From assembly GCF_900111445.1 (NCBI RefSeq), contig NZ_FOHE01000021.1, forward strand, positions 1 to 59,801: a stretch of 59,801 nt of DNA, written 5' to 3'. The first letter of the stretch is position 1; each line of letters opens with the position of its first letter. The DNA comes from Oceanobacillus limi. GTDB lineage: Bacteria > Bacillota > Bacilli > Bacillales > Amphibacillaceae. Positions 36,158-47,231 of the stretch are shown piece after piece. The notes below the pieces were generated by a model. The model had not been told where the DNA came from. It saw nothing but the letters and a program-made list of their open reading frames with translations, and searched no databases. The translations under genes and the position numbers were made by a program.

Positions 36158-36976
36158 ATGATTGAGACAAAATGGCTTTACGAAATTATATTATTCGTAT
36201 ATGGATTAAGTCTAACGGGGTACTTTATTGACTTTATACAACAAAACCGGAAGGTGAATCAATTTGCCTTCTGGTTACTTAGTATGGTTTGGACATTGCA
36301 AACCGTTTTTTTATGTATTCAAGTCTTTATTGTCCACAGCTTTCCAATCGCTACATTAACAGATAGCTTATTTTTTTATAGTTGGATTTTAGTGACTTTT
36401 TCCTTGATTATAAACCGGATATTTAATGTACATTTTATCGTCTTTTTCACAAACCTTTTTGGTTTTTTTATTTTACTGTTATTCATATTAACTAGGGCAC
36501 AAGAAAGCATGCAGGATAGCGGAATACAACTTGTAAATGAAGTGCTTATCACCCATATTGTATTAGCTATCGTATCCTATGGATTTTTTACCTTGTCTTT
36601 TCTTTTTTCAATTATGTATATCATGCAATATCTTTTTCTAAAGAAAAAGAAAGGGTTAAAATGGATGTGGAGGTTCGGGGACTTAGGGATGCTTGATACC
36701 TATTCCTTTAAATCTATTACAATTGGAGTACCTATTTTATTGATCGGCATTATTATGGGGTTTGTTTGGGCTTTTGTTTCTGGAGAGGAATTTTATTGGT
36801 TTGATTTGAAAACTATTGGCTCGATCCTTGTACTATTGGTTTACTCTACTTATTTATTGCTAAGAATAGTCTTAGGATATACAGGAAAATCAATCGCTAA
36901 ATATAATATCGCAGCATTTTTAATTTTACTGATAAATTTCTTTTTATTTAGTATGCTGTCTAATTTTCACTTTTGA
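36158..36976 (+). CDS. hemX: HemX membrane protein
   Basis: 272 residues, about eight membrane spans, of the cytochrome c assembly (CcsA-like) membrane family; WAFVSGEEFYWFDLKTIGSI is the conserved WxWD-like region. In Bacillus subtilis HemX lowers the level of HemA. AAGAGGGGATTTCCCT precedes the ATG. It sits between hemA and hemC as in Bacillus. Confidence 0.93.
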   Translation: MIETKWLYEIILFVYGLSLTGYFIDFIQQNRKVNQFAFWLLSMVWTLQTVFLCIQVFIVHSFPIATLTDSLFFYSWILVTFSLIINRIFNVHFIVFFTNLFGFFILLLFILTRAQESMQDSGIQLVNEVLITHIVLAIVSYGFFTLSFLFSIMYIMQYLFLKKKKGLKWMWRFGDLGMLDTYSFKSITIGVPILLIGIIMGFVWAFVSGEEFYWFDLKTIGSILVLLVYSTYLLLRIVLGYTGKSIAKYNIAAFLILLINFFLFSMLSNFHF

Positions 36977-36997
36977 AGACTTTAAGGAGGAAAATAC

Positions 36998-37927
36998 ATG
37001 CGCAAGATAGTCGTTGGTTCAAGGAAAAGTAATTTAGCACTAACCCAAACAGAATGGGTAATTAATCAATTAAAAGAAGCAGGCATTCCAAATGAGTTTG
37101 AAATCAAAAAAATCGTAACAAAAGGGGATCGTATTCTTGATGTTACGTTATCAAAAGTAGGAGGAAAAGGCCTGTTTGTTAAAGAGATTGAGCAAGCAAT
37201 GTATGATAAAGAGATTGACTTTGCTGTACATAGTATGAAGGATATGCCTGCCGTATTACCAGATGGACTGGTTATCTCTACCATTCCAATACGAGAAGAT
37301 CACCGAGATGCATTTATTTCAAAGGGGAATGTTCTTTTAGCTGACCTACCTAATGGCGCTATCGTAGGAACCAGTAGTTTACGACGTGGTGCTCAAATAT
37401 TAGCAGAAAGACCGGACGTTACCATTAAATGGATACGAGGAAATATTGAAACACGTATTCGCAAGTTAGATGAAGAAGATTATGATGCTATTATATTAGC
37501 TGTCTCAGGACTGAAGCGTGTTGGGTTAAGTGAAGAACTAATCACCGAATACCTAGAACCGGAAGTTTGTGTGCCGGCAGTTGGCCAAGGTGCATTAGCT
37601 ATTGAATGTCGTGAGGACGATAAGGAATTAAGAGACCTATTAGCGAAAATTAATGATGATCATACAACTAGGACCGTACGTGCGGAAAGAACCTTTCTAC
37701 ATTTACTCGAAGGTGGTTGTCAGGTTCCTATCGGTGGATATGCGTATTTAGATGGTGAAGATGTTGTCCTGACTGCACTAGTTGGTACGCCTGATGGGAA
37801 AACTATTTTAAAAGAGGTTGTACGTGGAAATGATCCTGAACAGGTAGGAGAAATTGCTGCGAAGAAATTAATTGATCAAGGTGCCAAAGAAATCGTGGAT
37901 CGTGTTAAAGAGGAGCTGGACAATTAA
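36998..37927 (+). CDS. hemC: Porphobilinogen deaminase (hydroxymethylbilane synthase)
   Basis: 309 residues. Opens [20 protein letters not shown]; contains VHSMKDMPA and the dipyrromethane cofactor-binding Cys in [13 protein letters not shown] (about 241). It links four porphobilinogen units to hydroxymethylbilane. TTAAGGAGGAAAATAC precedes the ATG. Its stop overlaps the hemD start by one base (TAATG), so they are translated together. Confidence 0.98.
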   Translation: MRKIVVGSRKSNLALTQTEWVINQLKEAGIPNEFEIKKIVTKGDRILDVTLSKVGGKGLFVKEIEQAMYDKEIDFAVHSMKDMPAVLPDGLVISTIPIREDHRDAFISKGNVLLADLPNGAIVGTSSLRRGAQILAERPDVTIKWIRGNIETRIRKLDEEDYDAIILAVSGLKRVGLSEELITEYLEPEVCVPAVGQGALAIECREDDKELRDLLAKINDDHTTRTVRAERTFLHLLEGGCQVPIGGYAYLDGEDVVLTALVGTPDGKTILKEVVRGNDPEQVGEIAAKKLIDQGAKEIVDRVKEELDN

Positions 37928-38709
37928 TGTCCTTATCTTCATTACATGGAAAGAAAATAATTGTTACTCGGGAGAAATCGCAAGCGAAGGCATTTTCTGA
38001 TAAAATTCAACAGCTTGGTGGAATTCCTATAGAGGTACCATTATTAAAAATTACATGTAATAATACGGAAGAAATTCGACCTGTAATGAATGGGTTATCT
38101 GATGGACAGTGGGTTTTTTTCACGAGTTCGAATGGAGTACACTGTTTCGTTCGATTACTCGAAAAGTATAGAATTGAAATCGATAGGTTAAATCGTTTTA
38201 AGATAGCAGTTGTTGGTGAAAAGACAGGTATAGCAGTAGAAAAATATGGCTTAAAACCTACATTTAGTCCTTCGATATACAATGCAGAAATAATGGCAAA
38301 GGAATTTCTTGAATCTATTTATGATGGTGAACCCATTTTATTAATACGTGGGAATCGATCGAGAGATGTATTACCGAATATATTTGAACAGCTAGGTATA
38401 GATTTTCAAATGGTCGAAGTTTATCAAACTTCATTTCACATGGAGAGTAAGGCTCTTCTACATAAGGTTCTAGATAATTCATTTGATTTTCTTACATTTA
38501 CGAGTCCTTCATCGGTTGAAGCGTATGTAGAGTTAGGATCTGATCATCCTAATCTTGAAAAAAGTCTATATAATAGATGTGTTTGTATTGGGACGACAAC
38601 GGAGCAACGCGCAATAGAATTAGGGTTTAACGATACTTATGTCCCAGAAAGTTTTACGATTGACGGAATGATAGGATGTATGAGAAAAATTAATAGAGAG
38701 GATAGTTAG
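37927..38709 (+). CDS. hemD: Uroporphyrinogen III synthase
   Basis: 260 residues, two-domain HemD fold: [20 protein letters not shown], then [40 protein letters not shown] and [19 protein letters not shown]. It closes hydroxymethylbilane with inversion of ring D. The family is poorly conserved, but motif order and position between hemC and hemB leave little doubt. One base separates it from hemB. Confidence 0.95.
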   Translation: MSLSSLHGKKIIVTREKSQAKAFSDKIQQLGGIPIEVPLLKITCNNTEEIRPVMNGLSDGQWVFFTSSNGVHCFVRLLEKYRIEIDRLNRFKIAVVGEKTGIAVEKYGLKPTFSPSIYNAEIMAKEFLESIYDGEPILLIRGNRSRDVLPNIFEQLGIDFQMVEVYQTSFHMESKALLHKVLDNSFDFLTFTSPSSVEAYVELGSDHPNLEKSLYNRCVCIGTTTEQRAIELGFNDTYVPESFTIDGMIGCMRKINREDS

Positions 38710-38710
38710 T

Positions 38711-39691
38711 ATGGAACAAATGCCAGAATTTAAACGTCACCGTCGCTTACGCTCTTCCCATGCAATGAGAGCGGCAATACGGGAAAATCATTTGCGAACG
38801 GAAGATTTTATTTACCCAATGTTTGTCATTGAAGGGAACAATATTAAAAATGAAGTACCTTCTATGCCAGGAGTATTCCAAGTTTCCTTAGACCTTTTGA
38901 AAGAAGAAGTCCAAGAAATCTATCAGTTAGGTATTCGATCTATAATTTTCTTTGGTGTTCCAAATGATAAGGATGAAGTAGGAACAGGGGCATACGTGGA
39001 TGATGGAATGATTCAGCAAGCAACCAGACTTGTTAAAAAAGAATTCCCTGAAATGCTTATTGTAGCTGATACTTGCTTATGTGAATATACGTCACACGGT
39101 CATTGTGGCGTCATTCATAATCATGATGTCGATAACGATGAATCCCTTAAACTTCTTGCTAAAACTGCTGTTTCACAAGCAGAAGCGGGAGCTGACATTA
39201 TTGCACCATCAAACATGATGGATGGTTTTGTTGCAGTAATTCGTAAGGCACTAGATGACGCAGGTTATCAACATATTCCAATTATGTCCTATGCTGTAAA
39301 ATATGCCTCTGCGTTTTATGGGCCGTTCCGTGATGCTGCAGATAGTACACCTCAATTTGGTGACCGTAAAACATACCAAATGGATCCGGCAAATCGTATG
39401 GAGGCATTACGTGAAGCGGAGTCAGATGTTAATGAGGGTGCAGATTTCCTCATTGTAAAACCAGCAATGTCTTATTTGGATATTGTTAGAGACGTGAAAA
39501 ACAACTTTCATTTACCTGTAGTAGCTTATAATGTTAGTGGGGAGTACTCCATGGTAAAAGCTGCTGCCTTAAATGGTTGGATAAATGAGAAAGAACTAGT
39601 AATGGAAAAATTAACAGCAATGAAGCGCGCAGGTGCAGACCTAATCATTACATACTTCGCCAAAGATGTAGCAAAATGGCTTAGCGAATAA
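38711..39691 (+). CDS. hemB: Porphobilinogen synthase (delta-aminolevulinate dehydratase)
   Basis: 326 residues. Zinc-binding cysteines in [14 protein letters not shown], and the Schiff-base lysines in [18 protein letters not shown] and [12 protein letters not shown]. It joins two aminolevulinate molecules into porphobilinogen. TAGAGAGGATAGTT overlaps the end of hemD. Zinc-type rather than magnesium-only by the three cysteines. Confidence 0.98.
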   Translation: MEQMPEFKRHRRLRSSHAMRAAIRENHLRTEDFIYPMFVIEGNNIKNEVPSMPGVFQVSLDLLKEEVQEIYQLGIRSIIFFGVPNDKDEVGTGAYVDDGMIQQATRLVKKEFPEMLIVADTCLCEYTSHGHCGVIHNHDVDNDESLKLLAKTAVSQAEAGADIIAPSNMMDGFVAVIRKALDDAGYQHIPIMSYAVKYASAFYGPFRDAADSTPQFGDRKTYQMDPANRMEALREAESDVNEGADFLIVKPAMSYLDIVRDVKNNFHLPVVAYNVSGEYSMVKAAALNGWINEKELVMEKLTAMKRAGADLIITYFAKDVAKWLSE

Positions 39692-39709
39692 AATAGTTGA
39701 GGTGATAAA

Positions 39710-40999
39710 GTGAAGAATTTTCAAAACTCCGTAGATGCTTATAAAGAAGCGGTTGACTTAATGCCAGGTGGGGTGAATTCACCCGTCCGTGCATTTAAAT
39801 CTGTTGGGATGTCTCCAATTTTTATGGAACAGGGAAAAGGCTCTAAAATAGTTGATGTTGATGGCAATGAGTATATTGATTATGTATTAAGCTGGGGACC
39901 ACTCATTTTAGGACATGCTGATGACAGAGTTGTTGAAAAGTTACAAGAAGTTGCAGCCAAAGGAACGAGCTTTGGAGCTCCTACAACTTTAGAAAATGAG
40001 CTTGCCCAATTGGTAATTGATCGGGTACCATCCATTGAAATGGTACGAATGGTTAACTCAGGTACCGAAGCAACCATGAGTGCGTTGCGTCTAGCTAGAG
40101 GCTATACAGGCCGTGATAAGATCTTAAAGTTCGAAGGGAATTATCACGGTCACGGGGATTCCTTGCTTATTAAAGCAGGATCAGGAGTGGCTACACTTGG
40201 ATTGCCTGACAGTCCAGGAGTTCCAGAATCAATTGCCCAAAACACAATTACAGTTCCTTATAATGATTTAGAAAGTGTCCGTTATGCTTTTGAAAACTTT
40301 GGTAAGGACATTGCAGCGGTTATCGTAGAACCCGTGTCAGGGAATATGGGAGTTGTTCCTCCACAGGATAATTTCTTACAAGAATTACGAACGATCACCG
40401 AAGATAATGGTACCGTTCTAATTTTTGACGAGGTAATGACAGGATTCCGAGTTGGGTATAATTGTGCCCAAGGTCATTTCGGTGTAACACCTGACTTAAC
40501 TTGTTTAGGTAAAGTAATTGGTGGTGGATTACCTGTTGGTGCTTATGGTGGTAAAAGAGAGATCATGGAGCAAGTTGCCCCAACTGGATCAATTTATCAA
40601 GCTGGAACATTATCTGGTAACCCATTGGCAATGACGGCTGGCTATGAAACCTTAAATGCTTTAGCAGAATCTTCCTATGAAGAAATTAATCATAAAGTGG
40701 AAAGGTTAATGGAAGGCTTTCGAACAGCTGCAGATGAGAATGGCATTCCACTAACAATTAATCGAGCAGGTTCTATGGTTGGTGTGTTTTTCACAGATGA
40801 ACCTGTTATTAACTATGAAACAGCACAGAAATCAAACTTAGACTATTTTGCACAATATTACCGTGCAATGATAGAAGAAGGGATATTCTTACCACCATCC
40901 CAATTTGAAGGACTATTCCTATCCACTGCACATACAGACGAAGATATTACGAAGACAATCCAAGCAGTACGGAATGCATTTGCCAAGATTGAAAAATAA
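39710..40999 (+). CDS. hemL: Glutamate-1-semialdehyde 2,1-aminomutase
   Basis: 429 residues from GTG with TTGAGGTGATAAA upstream. PLP-dependent class III aminotransferase: Lys in [18 protein letters not shown] binds [19 protein letters not shown] near the N-terminus, [20 protein letters not shown] and [12 protein letters not shown] are family landmarks. It makes 5-aminolevulinate from the product of HemA. Last gene of the operon; 690 bases without a gene follow, largely repeats. Confidence 0.98.
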   Translation: MKNFQNSVDAYKEAVDLMPGGVNSPVRAFKSVGMSPIFMEQGKGSKIVDVDGNEYIDYVLSWGPLILGHADDRVVEKLQEVAAKGTSFGAPTTLENELAQLVIDRVPSIEMVRMVNSGTEATMSALRLARGYTGRDKILKFEGNYHGHGDSLLIKAGSGVATLGLPDSPGVPESIAQNTITVPYNDLESVRYAFENFGKDIAAVIVEPVSGNMGVVPPQDNFLQELRTITEDNGTVLIFDEVMTGFRVGYNCAQGHFGVTPDLTCLGKVIGGGLPVGAYGGKREIMEQVAPTGSIYQAGTLSGNPLAMTAGYETLNALAESSYEEINHKVERLMEGFRTAADENGIPLTINRAGSMVGVFFTDEPVINYETAQKSNLDYFAQYYRAMIEEGIFLPPSQFEGLFLSTAHTDEDITKTIQAVRNAFAKIEK

Positions 41000-41080
41000 A
41001 CACACTCCCAAAATATTGAGGCTACTCCATGTGAGTGGCCATTTCTATTACAGTTTTTACCTAAGGTGTATCCTATGATT

Positions 41081-41176
41081 TGTTGCGCATTACGCATATA
41101 ATACGACGTAACATTTGGTTTCGCCTAATGGAAATATTGTTGATAGCCGCTACGGCAGAATGCTTCGCTTTCCGTG
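41081..41176 (+). repeat. Dispersed repeat family 2, copy 1
   Basis: About 96 bases nearly identical to 59687-59782, same orientation. Shared words: ACGACGTAAC or GCGACGTAAC, TTTGGTTTC, CCTAATGGAAATATTGTT, CCGCTACGGCAGAA, GCTTCGCTTTCC. It has an imperfect palindrome at its left end (GTTGCGCATTACGCATATAA). Confidence 0.85.
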
Positions 41177-41222
41177 GATTGCCTGAGCCTATATAAAGGA
41201 ACGAGGTTCCACTTCGTAATTG

Positions 41223-41408
41223 ATGAGGATCGTGGTTCCGTTAAATGACAAAAACACAGCCCAAACAAGGAGTATGATGATCCTCATTCCGTTATTAGTC
41301 ATAAATCAGTGAAAATTATAGTGAAAAATGGTGAATAAAGGAATGAGGAACCAAAACCATGCTCAAACGTCTTATTTCTATCATTTAGCGGAATGAGGAT
41401 CCACCTCG
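41223..41408 (-). repeat. Dispersed repeat, copy B (inverted match to 33733-33917)
   Basis: Reverse complement aligns with copy A over about 185 bases. It is also bordered by a direct repeat of about 50 bases, at 41199-41247 and 41391-41440, that shares GATGAGGATCGTGGTTCCG and the preceding GGTTCCAC/GGATCCAC-CTTCGT-like words. The region 41000-41669 carries no gene. Confidence 0.8.
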
Positions 41409-41610
41409 TTTTTGATGAGGATCGTGGTTCCGCTATTTGGATCCAATGACGGTTAGATGAATCCTACTTCCCCCATTGGCGGATTACGTATTCCACCATC
41501 AACTTCATTTTTGAATACATTTTTTACGTCGCATCATACATCTACTATGAATCATCACTTGAATTAGCCGGGGCTTTTAATAAACAGCTTCAAACAATTT
41601 CATCTCGACA

Positions 41611-41639
41611 AGCATATCCTTTTACATGCCCTCATATAG
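41611..41639 (+). promoter_or_regulatory. Possible sigma-E promoter of spoVID
   Basis: GCATATCC followed after about 13-14 bases by CATATAGA, resembling the sigma-E pattern (ATA-type -35, CATA-CA-T -10). It lies about 50 bases upstream of spoVID, a mother-cell gene expected to use sigma-E. Match is partial. Confidence 0.35.
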
Positions 41640-41689
41640 ATAATTAAGACATGTAAGTATATGGATTTATGCTGAAGGGAGGAAGCCAC

Positions 41690-42805
41690 TTGTCTAACGA
41701 TCAATCCGTGTTTAGTTTTGAGTTGAACGAGTCTCTTTATTTTGAAAGAGGACAGGAAGTTGGAGAAATTATGGGGATATCCTTGGAGCCTGAGATTTCA
41801 ATTCAGCCTTTTAATGAGTATATTTCGATACGCGGGGTAGTAGAGTTGCAAGGGTCATATTTAAAAGCAGAAAATGAAAACGAAGTGAGTGATGAACCTT
41901 ATTTTACAGAATCCTATCATTCCAAACGTTATATGGAAAGAGTAGTAGATATAGAGAATGGAAGTGCAGAATTTGTTCATCGCTTTCCGGTTGAAATATC
42001 TGTGCCTACTTATCGAGTAGATGATTTGGATGATGTTACGGTTATGATTACTTCGTTCGATTATGAATTGCCAGACCCAAATCAATTACAATTAAAATCA
42101 ACGATTGAAATTCACGGGATCAATGATCAAGCAGAGGAGTCTCGTGAGGTAGAAAGCCCTGTAAATGAACTGTCAAATGAAGTAGAACATCGTGTAGAAG
42201 AAGTAGTAGCTCGTGATGAGGAAAAATCTGAGGAGAGAGAGGCTGAAGATACATTTGAGTTTGAAATAAAGAAACCAAAAGAGGAATCTTCCAGTGAAGT
42301 TGAATTAGCAGATCAACCCAATACACCTACCTTATCAACGAATGTAGAAGATACAGAGTCTGACTCAAGTGAGGATGGCAGATGGAAGTATAAGCAAACG
42401 CAAACATTCTCGGAATTTTTCAATAAAAACAAACAAGAATCTAGTGAATCTTCACCGGAATATGCTGAAGCAACCGATGATTCACCAGATGACATATCCT
42501 CTGATTATCTGGATTTAGAAGAATCCCCTAGTCCGTTTGAAAGTAGTGAATTGAGTAGGGAGAGCAATGAAGGTGAGTCAAGAGAAAAGGCTGATTTAAG
42601 CTATTTATCCGATATGTTTCGAAACGATGAGGAAAGCTATTCTCAAATGAGATTATGTATTGTACAGGAGTCTGATACACTCGATTCCATTGCAGAGAGG
42701 TACGAAACAACCTCTATACAAATTGTGAATCAAAATCATTTGGATGATGACCATATTAAAGAAGGTCAGTTATTGTATATTCCCTATCGAAAGCAAGAAA
42801 AATAA
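41690..42805 (+). CDS. spoVID: Spore coat morphogenesis protein SpoVID
   Basis: 371 residues from TTG at 41690 after GGGAGGAAGCCAC; an ATG at 41669 is upstream of that site. The N-terminal domain (SVFSFELNESLYFERGQEVG, then ISLEPEISIQ) is the SpoVID/SafA-interacting beta domain. Residues about 160-320 are an acidic, Ser/Glu-rich disordered linker. The C-terminal LysM domain (LCIVQESDTLDSIAERYETT onward) binds cortex-type glycan. It wraps coat layers around the forespore during sporulation. The long acidic linker is normal for the family. Confidence 0.92.
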   Translation: MSNDQSVFSFELNESLYFERGQEVGEIMGISLEPEISIQPFNEYISIRGVVELQGSYLKAENENEVSDEPYFTESYHSKRYMERVVDIENGSAEFVHRFPVEISVPTYRVDDLDDVTVMITSFDYELPDPNQLQLKSTIEIHGINDQAEESREVESPVNELSNEVEHRVEEVVARDEEKSEEREAEDTFEFEIKKPKEESSSEVELADQPNTPTLSTNVEDTESDSSEDGRWKYKQTQTFSEFFNKNKQESSESSPEYAEATDDSPDDISSDYLDLEESPSPFESSELSRESNEGESREKADLSYLSDMFRNDEESYSQMRLCIVQESDTLDSIAERYETTSIQIVNQNHLDDDHIKEGQLLYIPYRKQEK

Positions 42806-42816
42806 AGTGAACATTG

Positions 42817-42848
42817 TACCCCTTGATTATCAAGGGGTATCTATTTTT
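42817..42848 (+). terminator. Terminator between spoVID and ysxE
   Basis: Ten-pair stem TACCCCTTGA / TCAAGGGGTA, three-base loop, followed by TCTATTTTT. It excludes any ysxE start upstream of it. Confidence 0.85.
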
Positions 42849-42888
42849 CATCCAGTTATATATTGTGAAACCTGGTGGTGAACGTACA

Positions 42889-43896
42889 ATGGAACAAATA
42901 CGTGCAGTATTACAGGAATATGGTATTACCTCTGTTGAGATAGAACCTATTACCGACCGACTATATCGTGTAATAGATCCATACCATAACCAATATGCTT
43001 TAAAAAAAAGCACGCTTACGGAGAAATCAGTTATGAATTGGAAGCATGTTCTTCATACTGCCAATTCCAACAACCTAGTAAACGTTTCCCCTGTTTATCT
43101 TACGAAGCAAGGGGAATTGTATTATGAACGAAATAATGAGATATTTTATTTGACTCCATGGCTATTGGCAAAAAGTGAACCAAAAAATCTGGGAAAAATC
43201 TTTCAAGCGATCGGTTTCATACATCGTACTACCAAAAAAACACAATCCTTCTCTCCAGAATCAACAACTACTTCCTTTAAGGAATATAAAAAGCACTGTG
43301 ATTCAGCTCGGCTATCGTTGTTATCTTATGTGGAGCAATTTGAACAGAGGCGTTATATGTCCCCATTTGAATTACTTGTTTGTACCCAATTTCACGTATT
43401 GAACAATGTATTTAGAGAATTGATACGAAAACTGGATCAATTAATCTCAAATTTAGATGAAGATGATGGTGTTTGGAGTACTAGTTTGTGTCATGGGAAT
43501 TTAAGGATGGATCATATTATAGAATCAAATCAATTATTATTTATTAATTGGGAGAACGCCTCGTATCATAATGCTATACAGGACTTGGTCAGCTTTTTTA
43601 AGAATAATGTTATTTATTACGATAGTCCTACAGATGATTTGTTAAATAACTTTGCAAATTACATGAATGAAAATAGCCTTGAAAGTAGTGAGATTTATTT
43701 ATTAACGATTTATTTGTTGGATCCAACTTATTACATGGATCTCATCCGTACGTACTATGATGGGAATGATACATCCATGATTGATCAAATAAAAAAACTT
43801 CAACAAACGTATCGTCAATTGATATTTGCGTTGAAGTTTTCACAACACGTTGAAACAGAATATGAAAGTCTTTCTTTAGAGGATCTAGAAAGCTAG
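42889..43896 (+). CDS. ysxE: YsxE, CotS-family spore coat kinase-like protein
   Basis: 335 residues from ATG at 42889, which lies after the terminator and has GGTGGTGAACGT upstream. Protein-kinase/aminoglycoside-phosphotransferase-like fold: YALKKSTLTEKSVMNW (nucleotide-binding Lys region), IGFIHRTTKKTQ, CHGNLRMDHI (catalytic loop, with His-Gly-Asn-Leu in place of the usual HGDL) and LLFINWENASY (metal-binding region with Asn-Trp-Glu instead of Asp). The Asp-to-Asn and Asp-to-Glu changes suggest weak or lost catalysis, so it may act as a structural coat protein (inference). Partner of spoVID in Bacillus. Confidence 0.9.
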   Translation: MEQIRAVLQEYGITSVEIEPITDRLYRVIDPYHNQYALKKSTLTEKSVMNWKHVLHTANSNNLVNVSPVYLTKQGELYYERNNEIFYLTPWLLAKSEPKNLGKIFQAIGFIHRTTKKTQSFSPESTTTSFKEYKKHCDSARLSLLSYVEQFEQRRYMSPFELLVCTQFHVLNNVFRELIRKLDQLISNLDEDDGVWSTSLCHGNLRMDHIIESNQLLFINWENASYHNAIQDLVSFFKNNVIYYDSPTDDLLNNFANYMNENSLESSEIYLLTIYLLDPTYYMDLIRTYYDGNDTSMIDQIKKLQQTYRQLIFALKFSQHVETEYESLSLEDLES

Positions 43897-44081
43897 ATCC
43901 ATTTCATATAAAAGCAAATAAATATGCCACCTAACATTAGTGTTAGTAACACATCAAAAGTAGTTGGAAAAAAGATTGTTCGAATAAGTTGAAAGATGAA
44001 TAGTGGTAATGTAACACTTTCTGCAACCACAATACATTTCTTAGCCCATGGTGGAAGCCGGTAGCGATAATACCTTGCCAT
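43893..44081 (-). CDS. Small membrane protein, unknown
   Basis: 62 residues with a strong AAAGGAGTGATTGA site before the ATG. After a basic N-terminus (ARYYRYRLPPWAKK) come two membrane segments (about 17-36 and 40-58). Convergent with ysxE; the ends overlap by four bases. No family recognised. The translation signal makes it a believable gene. Confidence 0.65.
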   Translation of the reverse strand: MARYYRYRLPPWAKKCIVVAESVTLPLFIFQLIRTIFFPTTFDVLLTLMLGGIFICFYMKWI

Positions 44082-44191
44082 TCAATCACTCCTTTAATTG
44101 ATACTCACCTTATACATTGGTTTCATACACATCAATCCTGTAATAATATATGTATACAATGAATGAATTCGTGCAATGATTATTATAATAG

Positions 44192-44220
44192 TTGATTTTA
44201 TTTGAGAAGTTGGCTAAAAT
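44192..44220 (+). promoter_or_regulatory. Promoter candidate for valS leader
   Basis: TTGATT (44192-44197), 17-base spacer, TAAAAT (44215-44220), just before the T-box leader. Confidence 0.5.
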
Positions 44221-44244
44221 ATATAATTATAATATGAAATTAGC

Positions 44245-44497
44245 GTAATGAAAGGCTAGGAGAGGGAAGAGTACAAAATGATCACCTTCAGAGAGGGAAA
44301 CCATGAGCTGAGAGTTTCCTAGGAAGATGTTTTGGAAGGTCGCCCTTGATGCTGCTTCTTTGAAATATTAGTAGAAGAATGCCGGTAGTTGACCGTTATC
44401 AATGCAGAGTGTGCAAGATATAATTGTCTTGTAAACAAAGGTGGTACCACGGAAATATACCCTTTTCGTCCTTTTTAGGATGAAAAGGGTTTTTTTA
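44245..44497 (+). promoter_or_regulatory. Valine T-box riboswitch
   Basis: Leader that senses uncharged tRNA-Val and controls valS by anti-termination. T-box core AAGGTGGTACCACGG at 44438-44452; stem I with GAAGAGTA and AGAGAG motifs around 44270-44297; apical hairpin GGAAAC / GTTTCC. On the 3' side of the stem I loop the candidate specifier is GTC at 44339-44341 (valine), flanked by GGAAG and GCCCTT that pair with CACCTTC and AGGG on the 5' side. Terminator stem CCCTTTTCGTCCT / AGGATGAAAAGGG at 44460-44489 is followed by seven T. Confidence 0.92.
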
Positions 44498-44580
44498 TGC
44501 AGGTGGAAGCTAGCTTCGGAACCTTGCAAATCAGCTTAAGGACTCCCTTAAGTGTAAATTATTTATTCTTAGGAGGTTAA

Positions 44581-47226
44581 ATGATGAGTGAAAAGGAAAC
44601 ATCCCTACCGTCCAAATATGATCCGCAGGCAGTTGAAAAGGGTCGCTATAAGTTTTGGGTTGATGGTAAATTTTTTGAAGCAACAGGAGACGATGAGAAA
44701 GATCCATTCTCCATTGTTATTCCACCCCCAAATGTAACTGGGAGGCTGCATTTAGGGCATGCATGGGATACGACGATGCAGGATACCATTTCTCGAATGA
44801 AACGAATGCAAGGGTATGATGTACTGTGGTTACCTGGAATGGACCATGCAGGGATCGCAACACAAGCCAAAGTTGAAGCCAAATTAAAAGAGCAAGGTCA
44901 AAGTCGTCATGACCTAGGTCGTGAAAAGTTTCTAGAAAAGTCCTGGGAGTGGAAAGAGGAATATGCCGATTTCATTCGTGCTCAATGGGAAAAATTAGGC
45001 CTTGGTGTGGATTATTCGAGAGAACGTTTTACGTTAGATGAAGGACTTTCCGACGCTGTAAAAGAGGTTTTTGTAAAGCTTTACGAAAAAGGTCTCATCT
45101 ATCGTGGTAAATATATTATTAATTGGGATCCACAAACGAAAACAGCATTATCTGATATTGAGGTTATTTATGAGGAAGTACAAGGTAAGTTTTATCATAT
45201 GAAATACCCTATCAAAGATAGTGATGAAACGATTGAAATTGCAACAACAAGACCTGAAACAATGCTTGGTGATACGGCAATTGCCGTTCATCCAAAAGAT
45301 GAGCGTTACCAGCATTTAATTGGGAAGACGGTTGTATTACCGATAGTTGGCCGGGAAATAGAAATCGTGGCAGATGAGTATGTTGATATGGAATTTGGGT
45401 CCGGAGCAGTTAAGATAACTCCAGCACATGATCCAAATGACTTTGAAATAGGGAACCGTCACAACCTTGAGCGTGTCCTTGTTATGCATGAAGATGGCAC
45501 AATGAATGAAAATGCAGGGAAATACGAAGGTTTAGACCGATTTGATTGCCGAAAACAAATCGTTAAGGACCTCCAAGATCAAGGTGTATTATTTAAAATC
45601 GAAGACCATATCCATCAAGTTGGTCATTCCGAACGTAGTGGGGCAGTAGTAGAGCCTTATTTATCGACCCAATGGTTTGTAAAAATGCAGCCATTAGCAG
45701 ATGAGGTTGTGGGGATGCAAGAAACAGATGATAAGGTTAATTTTTATCCTCCGCGTTTTGAACGTACGTATTTAAATTGGATGGATAATATCCGAGATTG
45801 GTGTATTTCACGTCAGTTGTGGTGGGGACACCGGATACCAGCATGGTATCACAAGGAAACAAATGAAATCTATGTTGGAAAAGAAGCACCTAAAGATATA
45901 GAGAATTGGGAGCAGGATGAAGATGTATTAGACACATGGTTTTCTAGTGCGCTGTGGCCGTTTTCTACGATGGGGTGGCCAGATGAAGAGAAAGAGGATT
46001 TTAAACGTTATTTCCCTACAGATGTTCTTGTTACAGGATATGATATTATTTTCTTCTGGGTTGCACGAATGATTTTCCAGTCCAAAGAGTTTACTGGAAA
46101 ACGGCCTTTTAAAGATGTGTTAATGCATGGTTTAATACGTGACTCTGAAGGGCGCAAAATGAGTAAGTCCTTAGGTAATGGTGTTGATCCAATGGATGTT
46201 ATTGAAAAATATGGAGCAGACTCCTTGCGCTACTTCTTGTTAACAGGATCCACACCTGGTCAAGATTTACGATTCTATTGGGAAAAAGTAGAGTCTACCT
46301 GGAACTTTGCGAATAAAGTTTGGAATGCTTCTCGCTTTTCATTAATGAATATGGAAGGATTTACGTACGAAGATATTGATCTAAGTGGTGAAAAGTCGCT
46401 TGCAGATAAATGGATTTTAACTCGTTTAAACGAAACGATTGATCAAGTGACTAAAAATACAAATAAATATGAATTTGGTGAAGCGGGTCGTCATTTATAT
46501 AACTTCATTTGGGATGAATTATGTGATTGGTATATAGAAATGGCAAAGCTTCCTCTATATGGGGAGGATGAAGAGCAGAAGAGAACGACTCGTTCCGTTC
46601 TTGCCTATGTTCTGGATCAAACAATGCGTTTATTACATCCATTTATGCCATTTATTACCGAGGAAATATGGCAGAAGCTTCCACATCAAGGTGACTCCAT
46701 TACAGTTGCGTCTTGGCCAGTAGTTCGTAAAGAGTTTCATGATGAAAAAGCTTCCAACGAAATGAAGCTGCTCGTATCTATTATTAAATCGGTACGTAAT
46801 ATTCGTTCGGAAGTGGATACGCCAATGTCGAAGCAGGTTAGTCTATTTATTCAAGCAGAGTCAGAAGCAATCCAAGAAGAGCTGGAGACGAATCGTGCCT
46901 ATTTGGAAAAATTCTGTAACCCAAGTGAGTTAATTATCAGTACCAAAGTAGACGTTCCAGAAAAAGCAATGTCTGCCGTTGTTACCGGAGCTGAATTATT
47001 CCTTCCTCTTGAAGGCTTAATTGACTTTGATAAGGAAATAGAGCGTTTAGAAAAAGAACTTGAAAAATGGACAAAAGAAGTGGAACGTGTTCAGAAAAAA
47101 TTAGCGAACCAAGGTTTTGTTAGTAAGGCACCACAGGCTGTAGTTGATGAAGAGAAAGAAAAAGAAAAAGACTATCTGGAAAAACAAAGCAAGGTACAAG
47201 CACGTTTGACAGAGTTAAAAGGGTAA
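44581..47226 (+). CDS. valS: Valyl-tRNA synthetase
   Basis: 881 residues, class I synthetase, after AGGAGGTTAA; the second ATG, at 44584, is equally possible by spacing. HIGH-type [15 protein letters not shown] near the N-terminus, the editing domain around 190-340 ([20 protein letters not shown]), KMSKS motif [14 protein letters not shown] at about 525, anticodon-binding helical domain, and a C-terminal coiled coil ([20 protein letters not shown]). It attaches valine to tRNA-Val and removes mis-attached threonine. Under T-box control. A bidirectional hairpin follows. Confidence 0.98.
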   Translation: MMSEKETSLPSKYDPQAVEKGRYKFWVDGKFFEATGDDEKDPFSIVIPPPNVTGRLHLGHAWDTTMQDTISRMKRMQGYDVLWLPGMDHAGIATQAKVEAKLKEQGQSRHDLGREKFLEKSWEWKEEYADFIRAQWEKLGLGVDYSRERFTLDEGLSDAVKEVFVKLYEKGLIYRGKYIINWDPQTKTALSDIEVIYEEVQGKFYHMKYPIKDSDETIEIATTRPETMLGDTAIAVHPKDERYQHLIGKTVVLPIVGREIEIVADEYVDMEFGSGAVKITPAHDPNDFEIGNRHNLERVLVMHEDGTMNENAGKYEGLDRFDCRKQIVKDLQDQGVLFKIEDHIHQVGHSERSGAVVEPYLSTQWFVKMQPLADEVVGMQETDDKVNFYPPRFERTYLNWMDNIRDWCISRQLWWGHRIPAWYHKETNEIYVGKEAPKDIENWEQDEDVLDTWFSSALWPFSTMGWPDEEKEDFKRYFPTDVLVTGYDIIFFWVARMIFQSKEFTGKRPFKDVLMHGLIRDSEGRKMSKSLGNGVDPMDVIEKYGADSLRYFLLTGSTPGQDLRFYWEKVESTWNFANKVWNASRFSLMNMEGFTYEDIDLSGEKSLADKWILTRLNETIDQVTKNTNKYEFGEAGRHLYNFIWDELCDWYIEMAKLPLYGEDEEQKRTTRSVLAYVLDQTMRLLHPFMPFITEEIWQKLPHQGDSITVASWPVVRKEFHDEKASNEMKLLVSIIKSVRNIRSEVDTPMSKQVSLFIQAESEAIQEELETNRAYLEKFCNPSELIISTKVDVPEKAMSAVVTGAELFLPLEGLIDFDKEIERLEKELEKWTKEVERVQKKLANQGFVSKAPQAVVDEEKEKEKDYLEKQSKVQARLTELKG

Positions 47227-47231
47227 AACAG

